A DNA stretch of 64,000 nucleotides from Pseudomonadales bacterium (GTDB taxonomy: Bacteria; Pseudomonadota; Gammaproteobacteria; Pseudomonadales; Halieaceae). A program made the position numbers and the translations under genes. Location of the stretch: contig JACKNO010000004.1 in the NCBI GenBank assembly GCA_024234815.1, positions 186,001 to 250,000 on the forward strand, given 5' to 3'. Within the stretch, counting starts at the first letter, position 1. Each line of letters opens with the position of its first letter. The notes beneath the pieces are model-generated. The model saw only the letters and a list, made by a program, of their open reading frames with translations. It had not been told where the DNA came from and searched no databases. This document shows positions 18,853 through 26,374 of the stretch, piece after piece.

Positions 18853-19392
18853 TTATATTTTTTTTCTCCTGGCCACTCCCATCAAACCTAACAGAGCCGA
18901 GCCGAACAGCCACGCCGCGGCGGGGATAGGTATGGTGCCGGGGGTCGTGTCCCAGCCACCGGTACCGAAGTCATTATTATGCAGGTAATCGCAGGTTCCG
19001 CTGTAGAAGCCATTGGGGCCCGGGCTGCAGATAAACCAGTCTCCGCTGGACATCGACTCAAAGCGCAGGCCATCGATGTAATCGATACGAAAGTCAGCCG
19101 GCGTGTTCAAGTCCGGGCCGATCATGCCGGCAATCTCGTAGACGTCGCTAGGCAGGACCGTGATTGGATACACCAGGTTGGAGCCGACGTAGTCGAAGGA
19201 CACGAAGTTGTCGTACCCTATCTCCGTGCCCTCGGTATAGTCTGCCAGCACCAGCGTGGCAATGGGGTGGCCCAGCAGCGTACAGTCGGAGCAGGTGCCG
19301 TTGAAATAGTAGGTTTGAGTGGCGACAACTGCGGCCTGGGACTGCGCTGCCACCGCGATGGCCACCAGCAGTAATAATTTCTTCAACATCAT
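18853..19392 (-). CDS. VPLPA-CTERM (exosortase-target) secreted protein
   Basis: 179 residues: signal peptide (LKKLLLLVAIAVAAQSQA), a short beta-rich body with six cysteines, and the C-terminal sorting signal IPIPAAAWLFGSALLGLMGV followed by RRKK. This is the VPLPA/PEP-CTERM type recognised by exosortase and linked to surface or exopolysaccharide matrix. It has its own terminator. No exosortase lies nearby. It interrupts the catabolic island without an island operator upstream. Confidence 0.85.
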   Translation of the reverse strand: MMLKKLLLLVAIAVAAQSQAAVVATQTYYFNGTCSDCTLLGHPIATLVLADYTEGTEIGYDNFVSFDYVGSNLVYPITVLPSDVYEIAGMIGPDLNTPADFRIDYIDGLRFESMSSGDWFICSPGPNGFYSGTCDYLHNNDFGTGGWDTTPGTIPIPAAAWLFGSALLGLMGVARRKKI

Positions 19393-19641
19393 TGTTTCTC
19401 CCTCGGGTCAGAATTGTGACTCCCAAAAGAGTATGCAAATTACATGCCGATAGCAGAAAAACCATATAAAACAGTTTGATGGATCATTAGCGCTTTCCCG
19501 TGATGCGCATAGTGTAATTTATCGTGACACTCTTGCGGTGTCCCGTCGCGGGTCTGCCAACGACTCGGCCCCCCGACCGGTCGTTGTCGTGTGGCCGCTG
19601 TCTCCGGGCGCGAAAGTCGCGGGCAAAAGAGAGCGGGGCAA

Positions 19642-20796
19642 TCAGGCTTGCCCCAGCACCTCGTGTAGCTGGCGGTGCATATTCTGCACGCCGGGTTCGT
19701 TGCGACCCACGAGTACCTTGCGCTCGATGCCGGCGTTGAGGCCGCGGTGGATTTTATCCACCAGCGAGTAATCCTCTGCCACCGCCACATCGTTGATCAT
19801 CTGGAAGTAATCCTCGTAGTGCTGGCGTTCTGCTTCGGTTTTCGGTTCCTCGGGCAGGAACATGCTGTGGTATACCACGGAGCGTTCGGGACTGATCGGG
19901 TACACCCGCCAGGTCTGGAAATGATCCTCAACGACAAAAATCACCGTGTTGGGGAAAATAAAATTTACGAAGGAACTGTATTTCCGTGGCTGCCACTGGT
20001 CCTCGGGCAGTTTCTTCAGCTCGTTGATCTCCAGTACGGCCGAACCCATGGAGTGGTTGCGGCCGTACTGATGATAAGTGGCCAGGTTGCTGTACGCCAT
20101 TTTGGCAATGGTTTCGGGGTGCAGAAACTCGAAATGGTAGTACTCGTGGAAGGTATCCATGTTGAGCTTCCAGCTGAAATTGGTGAAGACCTGCTTGGCG
20201 CCGAGATAGTAGTGATCCTTGAAGCCGAAACCACTGAGGCGCTCTCCGATCCCGCCCAGTACCTCGTCGATGTCGAAGCGCCTGTCGGGATTTGGCATGA
20301 CAAAGATCATGCCGTCCTTTTCCTCAACCTGCAGCGGCTTCAGGCCCAGCGTGGACCGGTCGATACTGTCGAACCCTTCCTTGCCAAAGGGTACGCCCAC
20401 CAGGGCGCCGTCCAGGTCGTAGGTCCAGCCATGATAGGGACAGGAGAACAAACGACCCTTTTTCGCCTTGCCTGAAGCGCACTCGTTGAGCGGCGCGCCG
20501 CGGTGGGAGCATATGTTCACGAAAGCGCGAAGCGCGCCGTCGCCGTGCCGCACAATCAGGATGGGTATGCCGGTATCGTCGAAGGCGAAGTAGTCGCCCG
20601 CCTCGGGAATCATGCAACTGGGTCCGACGAATTGCGGATAATTGCGAAACAGTTCGTTTTTTTCCCGCTGGAACTGGTCCGGGTCGTAGTACTCCTTGAC
20701 GTCGATCTCCATCACCCTCTCGGCGAGGGCGGTGGTGCTGCGATCGACCAGGTCCATCAGGGTTTTCAGTTCTTCAATGTGCTGCTGTCGTTGCAT
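19642..20796 (-). CDS. Rieske oxygenase, alpha subunit (second)
   Basis: 384 residues. Rieske ligands CSHRGA and CPYHGW near residues 94-117; iron site in NMDTFHEYYHFEFLH. It is shorter than, and distinct from, the other three Rieske proteins here. Last gene of the minus-strand unit ThuA-like, acyl-CoA dehydrogenase, oxygenase driven from the promoter near operator 3. The start at 20796 has CGGAAGA 6-7 bases upstream. Probably adds oxygen to an acyl-CoA-linked or hydrophobic intermediate; substrate unknown. Confidence 0.85.
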   Translation of the reverse strand: MQRQQHIEELKTLMDLVDRSTTALAERVMEIDVKEYYDPDQFQREKNELFRNYPQFVGPSCMIPEAGDYFAFDDTGIPILIVRHGDGALRAFVNICSHRGAPLNECASGKAKKGRLFSCPYHGWTYDLDGALVGVPFGKEGFDSIDRSTLGLKPLQVEEKDGMIFVMPNPDRRFDIDEVLGGIGERLSGFGFKDHYYLGAKQVFTNFSWKLNMDTFHEYYHFEFLHPETIAKMAYSNLATYHQYGRNHSMGSAVLEINELKKLPEDQWQPRKYSSFVNFIFPNTVIFVVEDHFQTWRVYPISPERSVVYHSMFLPEEPKTEAERQHYEDYFQMINDVAVAEDYSLVDKIHRGLNAGIERKVLVGRNEPGVQNMHRQLHEVLGQA

Positions 20797-20842
20797 CGGG
20801 CGTCTTCCGGTTGGGGGTGCAGGGTTCAGCGGGAATCAGGGT

Positions 20843-22030
20843 CTACAGGCCGAGCACCATTTTTGCGATGATGTTGCGTTGCACCTCCTGGGAACCGCCA
20901 AAAATGGAGGCAGCGCGGTTATTGAGGTAGCGCGGGACTACGGAGCTGATGTAATCGGGGCGGTTGGGAATACCGTCCGCGATGGGATCCATGGGGAAGC
21001 CGCGGTAGCCGAGCACCTCCACCGACAGCTCGTTGATACTTTGCTCCAGGCGGGTAGTGTTGAGTTTGAGGATAGACGACTCAGGCCCGGGATTGCCACC
21101 GCCGCTGACGGAGGACAGGATGCGAAGCTCGGTAATCTCCAGTGCCTTCAGGTCTATATGCAGGCGTGCGATTTTGCGGGCGATCTCCCCGTCGGCGTCG
21201 AAGTCGGCGATCTCCAGCCGTGTCGCGGCCGCCAGTTGAACCAGGCGCTGCAGTTCGTGCTGGATGCGCGGCGCGCTGAAGCCGCCCCCGCGCTCGAATT
21301 CCAGCAGGTACTTGGCGTACTGCCAGCCCTTGTTTTCCTCGCCGATGCGATTGCTCTTGGGGACCCGCACGTTGTCGAAGAACACCTGGTTTACCTCGTG
21401 GTCGCCCGCCATGGTCAGGATAGGCGCAACGCTGACCCCGGGGGTGTCCATTTCCACCAGCAGGAAGCTGATGCCCTGCTGGGGCCTGCCGCTGCTGTCG
21501 GTGCGCACCAGGCAGAAAATGTGGTCGGCGAGGTGGGCGTGCGTGGTCCACATTTTGGAGCCGTTGACGATGTAATCATCGCCGTCAGACTCGGCCTTGA
21601 GCTTCAGGCTGGCCAGGTCGGACCCGGCTCCGGGCTCGGAGTAACCCTGGCACCAGTAGTGTTCCCCGGAGAGAATTTTTGGCAGCAATTCACGTTTCTG
21701 CTCGTCGCTGCCGAAGGCCATGATGACCGGCGCCAGCATGAGCAAGCCGAGCGGGATCAGCATGGGAGCACCGGCAAGGTAGCACTCTTTGCTGAACAGG
21801 TATTTTTGCGCCGGCGTCCAATCGGTGCCGCCGTGTTCAGTCGGCCACTGGGGTACTGCCCAGCCCTTTTCAACGAGGATGGCCTGCCACGCCAGGGCGA
21901 TGTCTTTTTCGACGAAGACGCTGCTGTTGCAGGCCGTGGCCTCTACGATGTGGGGCGGCAGGTTCGCGGCGAGAAACTGCCGGACTTCCTGCTGGAATTC
22001 GAGTTCGCGGGGCGTGAATGAGAGATCCAT
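20843..22030 (-). CDS. Acyl-CoA dehydrogenase (first)
   Basis: 395 residues, full length. FAD/substrate signatures CQGYSEPGAGSDLAS and IFGGSQEVQRN. The Glu found in YEGT of medium-chain enzymes is Gly here (IFGGSQ); a Glu in LEFERGG may act as base, as in isovaleryl-CoA dehydrogenase (inference). It starts 18 bases after the ThuA-like gene, with GGAG about 9 bases upstream. Introduces an alpha-beta double bond into a CoA thioester and passes electrons to ETF. Part of the operon from operator 3. Confidence 0.88.
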   Translation of the reverse strand: MDLSFTPRELEFQQEVRQFLAANLPPHIVEATACNSSVFVEKDIALAWQAILVEKGWAVPQWPTEHGGTDWTPAQKYLFSKECYLAGAPMLIPLGLLMLAPVIMAFGSDEQKRELLPKILSGEHYWCQGYSEPGAGSDLASLKLKAESDGDDYIVNGSKMWTTHAHLADHIFCLVRTDSSGRPQQGISFLLVEMDTPGVSVAPILTMAGDHEVNQVFFDNVRVPKSNRIGEENKGWQYAKYLLEFERGGGFSAPRIQHELQRLVQLAAATRLEIADFDADGEIARKIARLHIDLKALEITELRILSSVSGGGNPGPESSILKLNTTRLEQSINELSVEVLGYRGFPMDPIADGIPNRPDYISSVVPRYLNNRAASIFGGSQEVQRNIIAKMVLGL

Positions 22031-22048
22031 AAGCGGCGCTCCTGGCGA

Positions 22049-22819
22049 TTACTCGCCGCGCTCCATGGCCCAGCGGATGCCGCGGCGCAGTAGTTCGTAG
22101 AATTCCGCCGTTCGCCACGCGCCGTCCTCCGGCACCGGGTACTCCTCGATCAGTGGCTGCATGTCGTACTTGCCGCGGCAGTGGCCCAGGGTGAGGTAAA
22201 GGACGGTACCTTTGCCGTAGGGGTGCAGGTAGAAAACGGGTTGGACGTCGTCCTGCTTGATCCAGCCATCGCGGACAAAGTTGTCCACCGGTGCGGACCA
22301 GTGGGTGTGCAGCAGGGTCTGGTACTCGCCATGGAATTTGCTGAGGTACAGTTCATCGTCCACTGTGAAAGCGGGAATACCTTTTACCAGCGGATGTTCC
22401 GGTTCGGTCGCCCGGACCTCGTATTCGTGGATGGGCGGGTGTGCCATGAACTGGCTGCCGAGGATTTCCATGAACGGGACGTTGTGTTCGGGGCAGTCTA
22501 CCCGCGGGTTGCCGTCGGCGTCGGGCGCCAGGAATTCAAGTATGGAGTTGGTGCCGTGCAGGGCGAACCACTTGCCGCCACCGTCAATGTAGTCATGCAG
22601 GCGCTGGGTCGCGGCGCTGTCGGGTATCACGTCGCAGGTGTAGGTAATGAGGAAGTCCGACGCGCAGATGGCGTCGATATCGCTGTAGTCCGCCCCGACC
22701 CTGACTTTTATTCTGGGTTGCTCGGCCAGCAGTTTCAGCAGTTCCAGCCGGGCGTGGTCTATGTTGTGGTATTTGCCGCCGGCGACGAGGTAAACGTCGA
22801 TGCGATCGCTTTTTCCCAT
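22049..22819 (-). CDS. ThuA-like (glutamine-amidotransferase-like) domain protein
   Basis: 256 residues with the ThuA fold pattern: VYLVAGGKYHN at the start, DFLITYTCDVIPDS, GGGKWFALHG, and GTVLYLTLGHCRG near the end. ThuA-type proteins are linked to carbohydrate or ketoglycoside use but their reaction is mostly unknown. The start at 22819 follows GGAAGGT, unlike the longer frame. First gene of the minus-strand operon with the acyl-CoA dehydrogenase and Rieske oxygenase; promoter region shared with the P450 at 23064 and operator 3. Confidence 0.75.
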   Translation of the reverse strand: MGKSDRIDVYLVAGGKYHNIDHARLELLKLLAEQPRIKVRVGADYSDIDAICASDFLITYTCDVIPDSAATQRLHDYIDGGGKWFALHGTNSILEFLAPDADGNPRVDCPEHNVPFMEILGSQFMAHPPIHEYEVRATEPEHPLVKGIPAFTVDDELYLSKFHGEYQTLLHTHWSAPVDNFVRDGWIKQDDVQPVFYLHPYGKGTVLYLTLGHCRGKYDMQPLIEEYPVPEDGAWRTAEFYELLRRGIRWAMERGE

Positions 22820-22956
22820 GGTGACCTTCCGTCGCGAGTCTGTTGTTTGCGGGTGTTGTGGCACATGACGGCCCAGCGCCGACGCTGCCACGGCGCGCTC
22901 CGGATATCCCCCGGGCGCCTCATTTGCAGGCAAGTTAACAAACCCCCTTTAAAAAA

Positions 22957-22974
22957 ACAATCAGATTTGACTGT
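22957..22974. promoter_or_regulatory. Island operator site 3 overlapping a -35 box
   Basis: ACAATCAGATTTGACTGT, 15 of 16 arm positions. Its right arm contains TTGACT, followed after 17 bases by TAAGGT: a plausible plus-strand promoter for the P450 at 23064, with the operator over its -35. It also lies 138 bases upstream of the divergent ThuA-like gene. Confidence 0.65.
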
Positions 22975-23063
22975 TTATTTTCTATTCGCTAAGGTAGCTC
23001 CGCCGGTGCCGCATTCCCGCCAACTATAGCCAGCCTCACACCGTGCTTCGCAAGGAGTTCATC

Positions 23064-24314
23064 ATGGCAAAGTGTCCCGCCGATTTTGATTTTTTCGCAC
23101 CAGAGGTGATCGAGTCACCATTTGAGTTTTACAGTGTGTTGCGCGAGCAAGCGCCGGTTTACCTGCTGCCCGGCACGAATATTTATATGCTCTCGAGGCT
23201 GGATGACATTCGTCAGGCGGCAAAGGATACCGAAACGTTTTCAAGCGACTTCCGCCATCTGCTGCAGGGCCCCGAGCCCACGCCTGAGGCCGCGGAAATC
23301 TACAAGGACGGTTACGACCAGGTCGATACGCTGCTCACTATGGATCCGCCGCGGCACAAAATGTTCCGCTCGCTGATCAATAAGGTGTTTTCTGCCAAGC
23401 GGGTGGAAAAGATGCAGGACTACATGGAGCAGATCGCCGATGAGCTGATCGATAACATGATCGCCAGAATGGCCGAGAAAGGGGAGTGCGAGTTTGTGCG
23501 CGATTTTGCCACGCCGCTTCCGGTCTACGTGATTGCCGACCAGTTGGGTGTGCCCCGCGGCGACCTGGTCAAGATCAAGGCCTGGTCGGACGCCTTCGCC
23601 TCGCGCCTGGGGGGCATGGTCACGCAGGAACAGGAGCTTGAAAATGCCCGGCTAATCGTTGAATACCAGCAGTACATGGTCGCCATCATCGAGGCACGGC
23701 GCGCCGAACCCAGGGACGATATGATTTCCGATCTGGTGAATACCACCTTGTCAGAAGGCCGCCTGATGACACTGGAAGAATTGCTGAGCATGATTCAGCA
23801 ACTGCTGGTGGCGGGCAATGAAACCACCACCTCGGCGTTGGCTGGCGGCATGCTGTCGCTGATTCAGCTGTCTGACCAGTTGCAGCAGCTGCTTGACGAC
23901 CCGGGTATGATCGATAATGCGGTGGAAGAAATCCTGCGCCTGGAAACACCGTCTGCCGGTTTGTGGCGGGTGGTGACAAAAGACACCGGGATTCGCGGCG
24001 TGGCCATCCCGGAGGGTTCGCTGCTGATGTTGCGGTATGCCGCCGGTAACCGCGATGAGGAAGTGTTCACGCAGCCCGAGACCATGGATGTGTGCCGCGC
24101 CAATGCTGACGATCACCTGGCGTTCGGCCAGGGCACGCATTTTTGTCCGGGCGCCATGCTGGCGCGTAAGGAAATGCAGGTCGCCTACAGAAAGTTACTG
24201 GAGCGCCTGACCAACTTCCAACTGGTCGAGGGCAAGAACGATTTCACCCATTGGCCCAATGTGGTGTTGCGGGGGTTGAAGTCGCTGCATATTACCTTCG
24301 AGGCCAGGGCCTGA
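23064..24314 (+). CDS. Cytochrome P450 (second)
   Basis: 416 residues, soluble. I-helix AGNETTT, K-helix EEILRLE (ExxR), heme loop FGQGTHFCPGAMLAR with the Cys ligand. The start at 23064 has AAGGAG 7 bases upstream; a start at 23043 would leave it unused. Typical class I bacterial P450 of the CYP107/CYP125-like kind, hydroxylating a hydrophobic substrate. A single-gene unit closed by a strong terminator. Confidence 0.9.
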   Translation: MAKCPADFDFFAPEVIESPFEFYSVLREQAPVYLLPGTNIYMLSRLDDIRQAAKDTETFSSDFRHLLQGPEPTPEAAEIYKDGYDQVDTLLTMDPPRHKMFRSLINKVFSAKRVEKMQDYMEQIADELIDNMIARMAEKGECEFVRDFATPLPVYVIADQLGVPRGDLVKIKAWSDAFASRLGGMVTQEQELENARLIVEYQQYMVAIIEARRAEPRDDMISDLVNTTLSEGRLMTLEELLSMIQQLLVAGNETTTSALAGGMLSLIQLSDQLQQLLDDPGMIDNAVEEILRLETPSAGLWRVVTKDTGIRGVAIPEGSLLMLRYAAGNRDEEVFTQPETMDVCRANADDHLAFGQGTHFCPGAMLARKEMQVAYRKLLERLTNFQLVEGKNDFTHWPNVVLRGLKSLHITFEARA

Positions 24315-24328
24315 GGTCGGGCACAGGT

Positions 24329-24356
24329 CAAGGCAACTGGAAAGTTGCCTTGTTTT
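24329..24356 (+). terminator. Rho-independent terminator
   Basis: CAAGGCAACT and AGTTGCCTTG make a perfect 10-pair stem with a GGAA loop, followed by TTTT. It lies 15 bases after the P450 stop. Confidence 0.88.
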
Positions 24357-24367
24357 GATCCCCGCTT

Positions 24368-25231
24368 CTAGCCGAAGTAGTCCACACCGACGATTTCCAG
24401 CCAGCGCTGGCGAAAGGCGTCTCCCTGCAGGCGGTTGGCCTCTATCCATTCGTCGTCGCTGACGCTGGCACGGCCGGCAATATCCTCTATTGCATCCTGT
24501 CCGACAGGGTAGCGAAAGTGAGGCGCGTCCGACTCTATGGCGTGGGCAACGGCCTCGGCGACGTCCAGGGGGCTCGCGGGATTTTTCATGGTATGGATGG
24601 CCCATTGCCCCAGCCGTTCCAGACTTCGCATGTAGTGGCTGTCAGGCGGTGGCGGTGTGCCTTTTTCCCAGGCTGGGGTTGGCACGGAGCCCGGCTCGAT
24701 AAGGGCGACGCGCACGTTGAACTCTGCCATCTCGAAGGCCAGGGCTTCGCTCAACCCCTCCAGCGCCCACTTGGCGGCTGAGTAGTGACCGTGGCAGCCA
24801 AATACCATACGGCCGGCGAGAGAACTCATATTGACGATTCTGCCGGAACGCTGCCTGCGCATAATGGGTGTGATTGCCAGCAGCATGCGCACGGTGCCAA
24901 AGTAGTTGGTTTCGAACACCTCGCGCACTTCCTCCAGCGGGGTTTCCTCGACCGCGCGTCCCCCGCCTATACCGGCGTTATTGACCAGCGCATCGATGCG
25001 CCCGGCGCTGTCCATAACCGTTTGCACCGCGTCATTCACGGAGTCGCCGTCGGTAATATCCAGTTGCACGATCTCCACGGGCAGGGCTTCGGCGGCGATC
25101 GTGTCTTGCAGTTCAGTGGCGGTGTTCGGGCTGCGCAGGCCGGCAAAAACACGGTGCCCTTTGCGCGCCATGTGCAGGGCGGTCTCCCTGCCGATGCCTG
25201 TGCTGCTGCCGGTAACGAGTATGACTGCCAT
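24368..25231 (-). CDS. Short-chain dehydrogenase/reductase
   Basis: 287 residues. Cofactor motif TGSSTGIG at the N-terminus, NNAG near residue 90, active site Ser in NMSS and YSAAK. Classical SDR with a C-terminal extension. Last gene of the unit TonB receptor, D27-like protein, small CxxC protein, SDR on the minus strand. GGAGA lies upstream of the start. It may oxidise or reduce an alcohol/ketone of the imported substrate. Confidence 0.85.
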   Translation of the reverse strand: MAVILVTGSSTGIGRETALHMARKGHRVFAGLRSPNTATELQDTIAAEALPVEIVQLDITDGDSVNDAVQTVMDSAGRIDALVNNAGIGGGRAVEETPLEEVREVFETNYFGTVRMLLAITPIMRRQRSGRIVNMSSLAGRMVFGCHGHYSAAKWALEGLSEALAFEMAEFNVRVALIEPGSVPTPAWEKGTPPPPDSHYMRSLERLGQWAIHTMKNPASPLDVAEAVAHAIESDAPHFRYPVGQDAIEDIAGRASVSDDEWIEANRLQGDAFRQRWLEIVGVDYFG

Positions 25232-25261
25232 AGGAATTCTCCGGGTGGTTGGGGCAGGGGG

Positions 25262-25462
25262 TCAGGGCGGGTCGTCGACTGACTGGTCCTGCCGGTTTTT
25301 GTAATCTATTCGGTATTCGCAGGTGACGCAGCGCCGCATGCCGCTGCGCATACTTGCATTCTGGTTCTGCAGGGCGAGCAGTTCCCGCTTTAGCTGGCGG
25401 ATTTCCCGCTCCTGTTGCAACAATCGTCGCTGCGGCGCAAATATCTGGGACAGTGTCAGCAC
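25262..25462 (-). CDS. Small coiled-coil protein with a CxxC motif
   Basis: 66 residues from a GTG start 19 bases after the stop of the upstream gene. A heptad-like charged helix (QEREIRQLKRELLALQNQ) is followed by RRCVTCEYRI. One CxxC pair could bind metal in a dimer. No family recognised; no strong ribosome site. It sits inside a four-gene operon, which supports it being real. Could be a chance frame. Confidence 0.45.
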   Translation of the reverse strand: MLTLSQIFAPQRRLLQQEREIRQLKRELLALQNQNASMRSGMRRCVTCEYRIDYKNRQDQSVDDPP

Positions 25463-25481
25463 CGCTTTTCGCCCAGCTGGT

Positions 25482-26285
25482 TCAGCTGGTCTTCCAGCTC
25501 ATGCGCACGGTACAGGAGGTTTCCGGCAGGTGCGGGTCAAATTCCATTTTCAGGCCGCCGCCCGCGCCGTTGAACAGCGCCTCGAAAGGCCCCTTGCAGA
25601 TATTCAGGCAGCCCTCCTCGGGCAATGCGTTGGGGTTGGGCAGGCTCTCGCTCCGGGCGCAGGTATGCCAGCCACACTCCGGGATTTCCATGACGGTAAG
25701 GCCGCGACCGGGGTCGTACTCGGTAATCGTGGCAGGCCCTGTCAGCCAGTGGGCGGGATTGAATGTTTCGAACAGGAAGGTGCTCCAGCGCCCGGGCTTG
25801 GTACTGCCGTCTTTTGCCGGCCGTGTTTTCTTGCCCTTGTTCTTCTCACCCATGCTGTTCATCATTTTCAGGAAGTCAGCCGATGTTTCGGCTGAAATGG
25901 CGACCGCGGTGCCTATCACAATCTCCTCGTACTGTTTCTGGCTGTAGTACTTGCGCAGTTCCAGCAGCGCCCACTCCACCTCGCGCACGAAATTGCCGTA
26001 GCGTTTACGCCATTTTTCGCGTGGCGAGTCCAGGAAACGTATCACCTCCCGGCGCGACTTTATCTCGGCGTAATCGCGATCCACCTGCTCCTTGTCGCCC
26101 GACAGGCGCAGAATGGGCAGGAAGGTGTGACTGATGAGGGTCATGGCCTTTTTGACCAGCATTTTGTCGGACATCCACATGTCGATCCACGCCTGCGGAC
26201 CCCAGTTGTAGTAGAAGCCGGATTTCTGCGCGCTCGCGACCCGGCCGGTGCCCCGGTCGCTGGTGATAACGGAGCTGTCATTCAT
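25482..26285 (-). CDS. Protein with a D27 (beta-carotene isomerase)-like C-terminal domain
   Basis: 267 residues. The last 80 residues carry a Cys pattern resembling the C-terminal domain of the plant isomerase D27 (DUF4033/PF13225, from memory): WLTGPATITEY, then EEGCLNICKGPFEALF, then GGGLKMEFDP and TSCTVRMSW. The run C-x-N-x-C-K-x-P with SC about 27 residues later is the strongest point. D27 is an iron protein that isomerises all-trans to 9-cis-beta-carotene. The N-terminal part has no assignment. The start at 26285 has AAGGAG about 8 bases upstream. It lies between a TonB receptor and an SDR. An alternative is a thiazoline-carboxylate-hydrolase-like protein, which has a similar Cys-rich tail. 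Confidence 0.5.
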   Translation of the reverse strand: MNDSSVITSDRGTGRVASAQKSGFYYNWGPQAWIDMWMSDKMLVKKAMTLISHTFLPILRLSGDKEQVDRDYAEIKSRREVIRFLDSPREKWRKRYGNFVREVEWALLELRKYYSQKQYEEIVIGTAVAISAETSADFLKMMNSMGEKNKGKKTRPAKDGSTKPGRWSTFLFETFNPAHWLTGPATITEYDPGRGLTVMEIPECGWHTCARSESLPNPNALPEEGCLNICKGPFEALFNGAGGGLKMEFDPHLPETSCTVRMSWKTS

Positions 26286-26374
26286 GCCTGGTTCTCCTTG
26301 CGCTGGTGGTGGCGGCGAGTTTTGGCTCCCTCGCTGTTGAGTATGGGTCACACTGAAATGTCCGACAACACGAC

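Noticed and set aside
19468..19490. ATAAAACAGTTTGATGGATC upstream of the VPLPA gene as an operator copy
   Set aside because: Shares only the ACAGT start; the right arm has no match.
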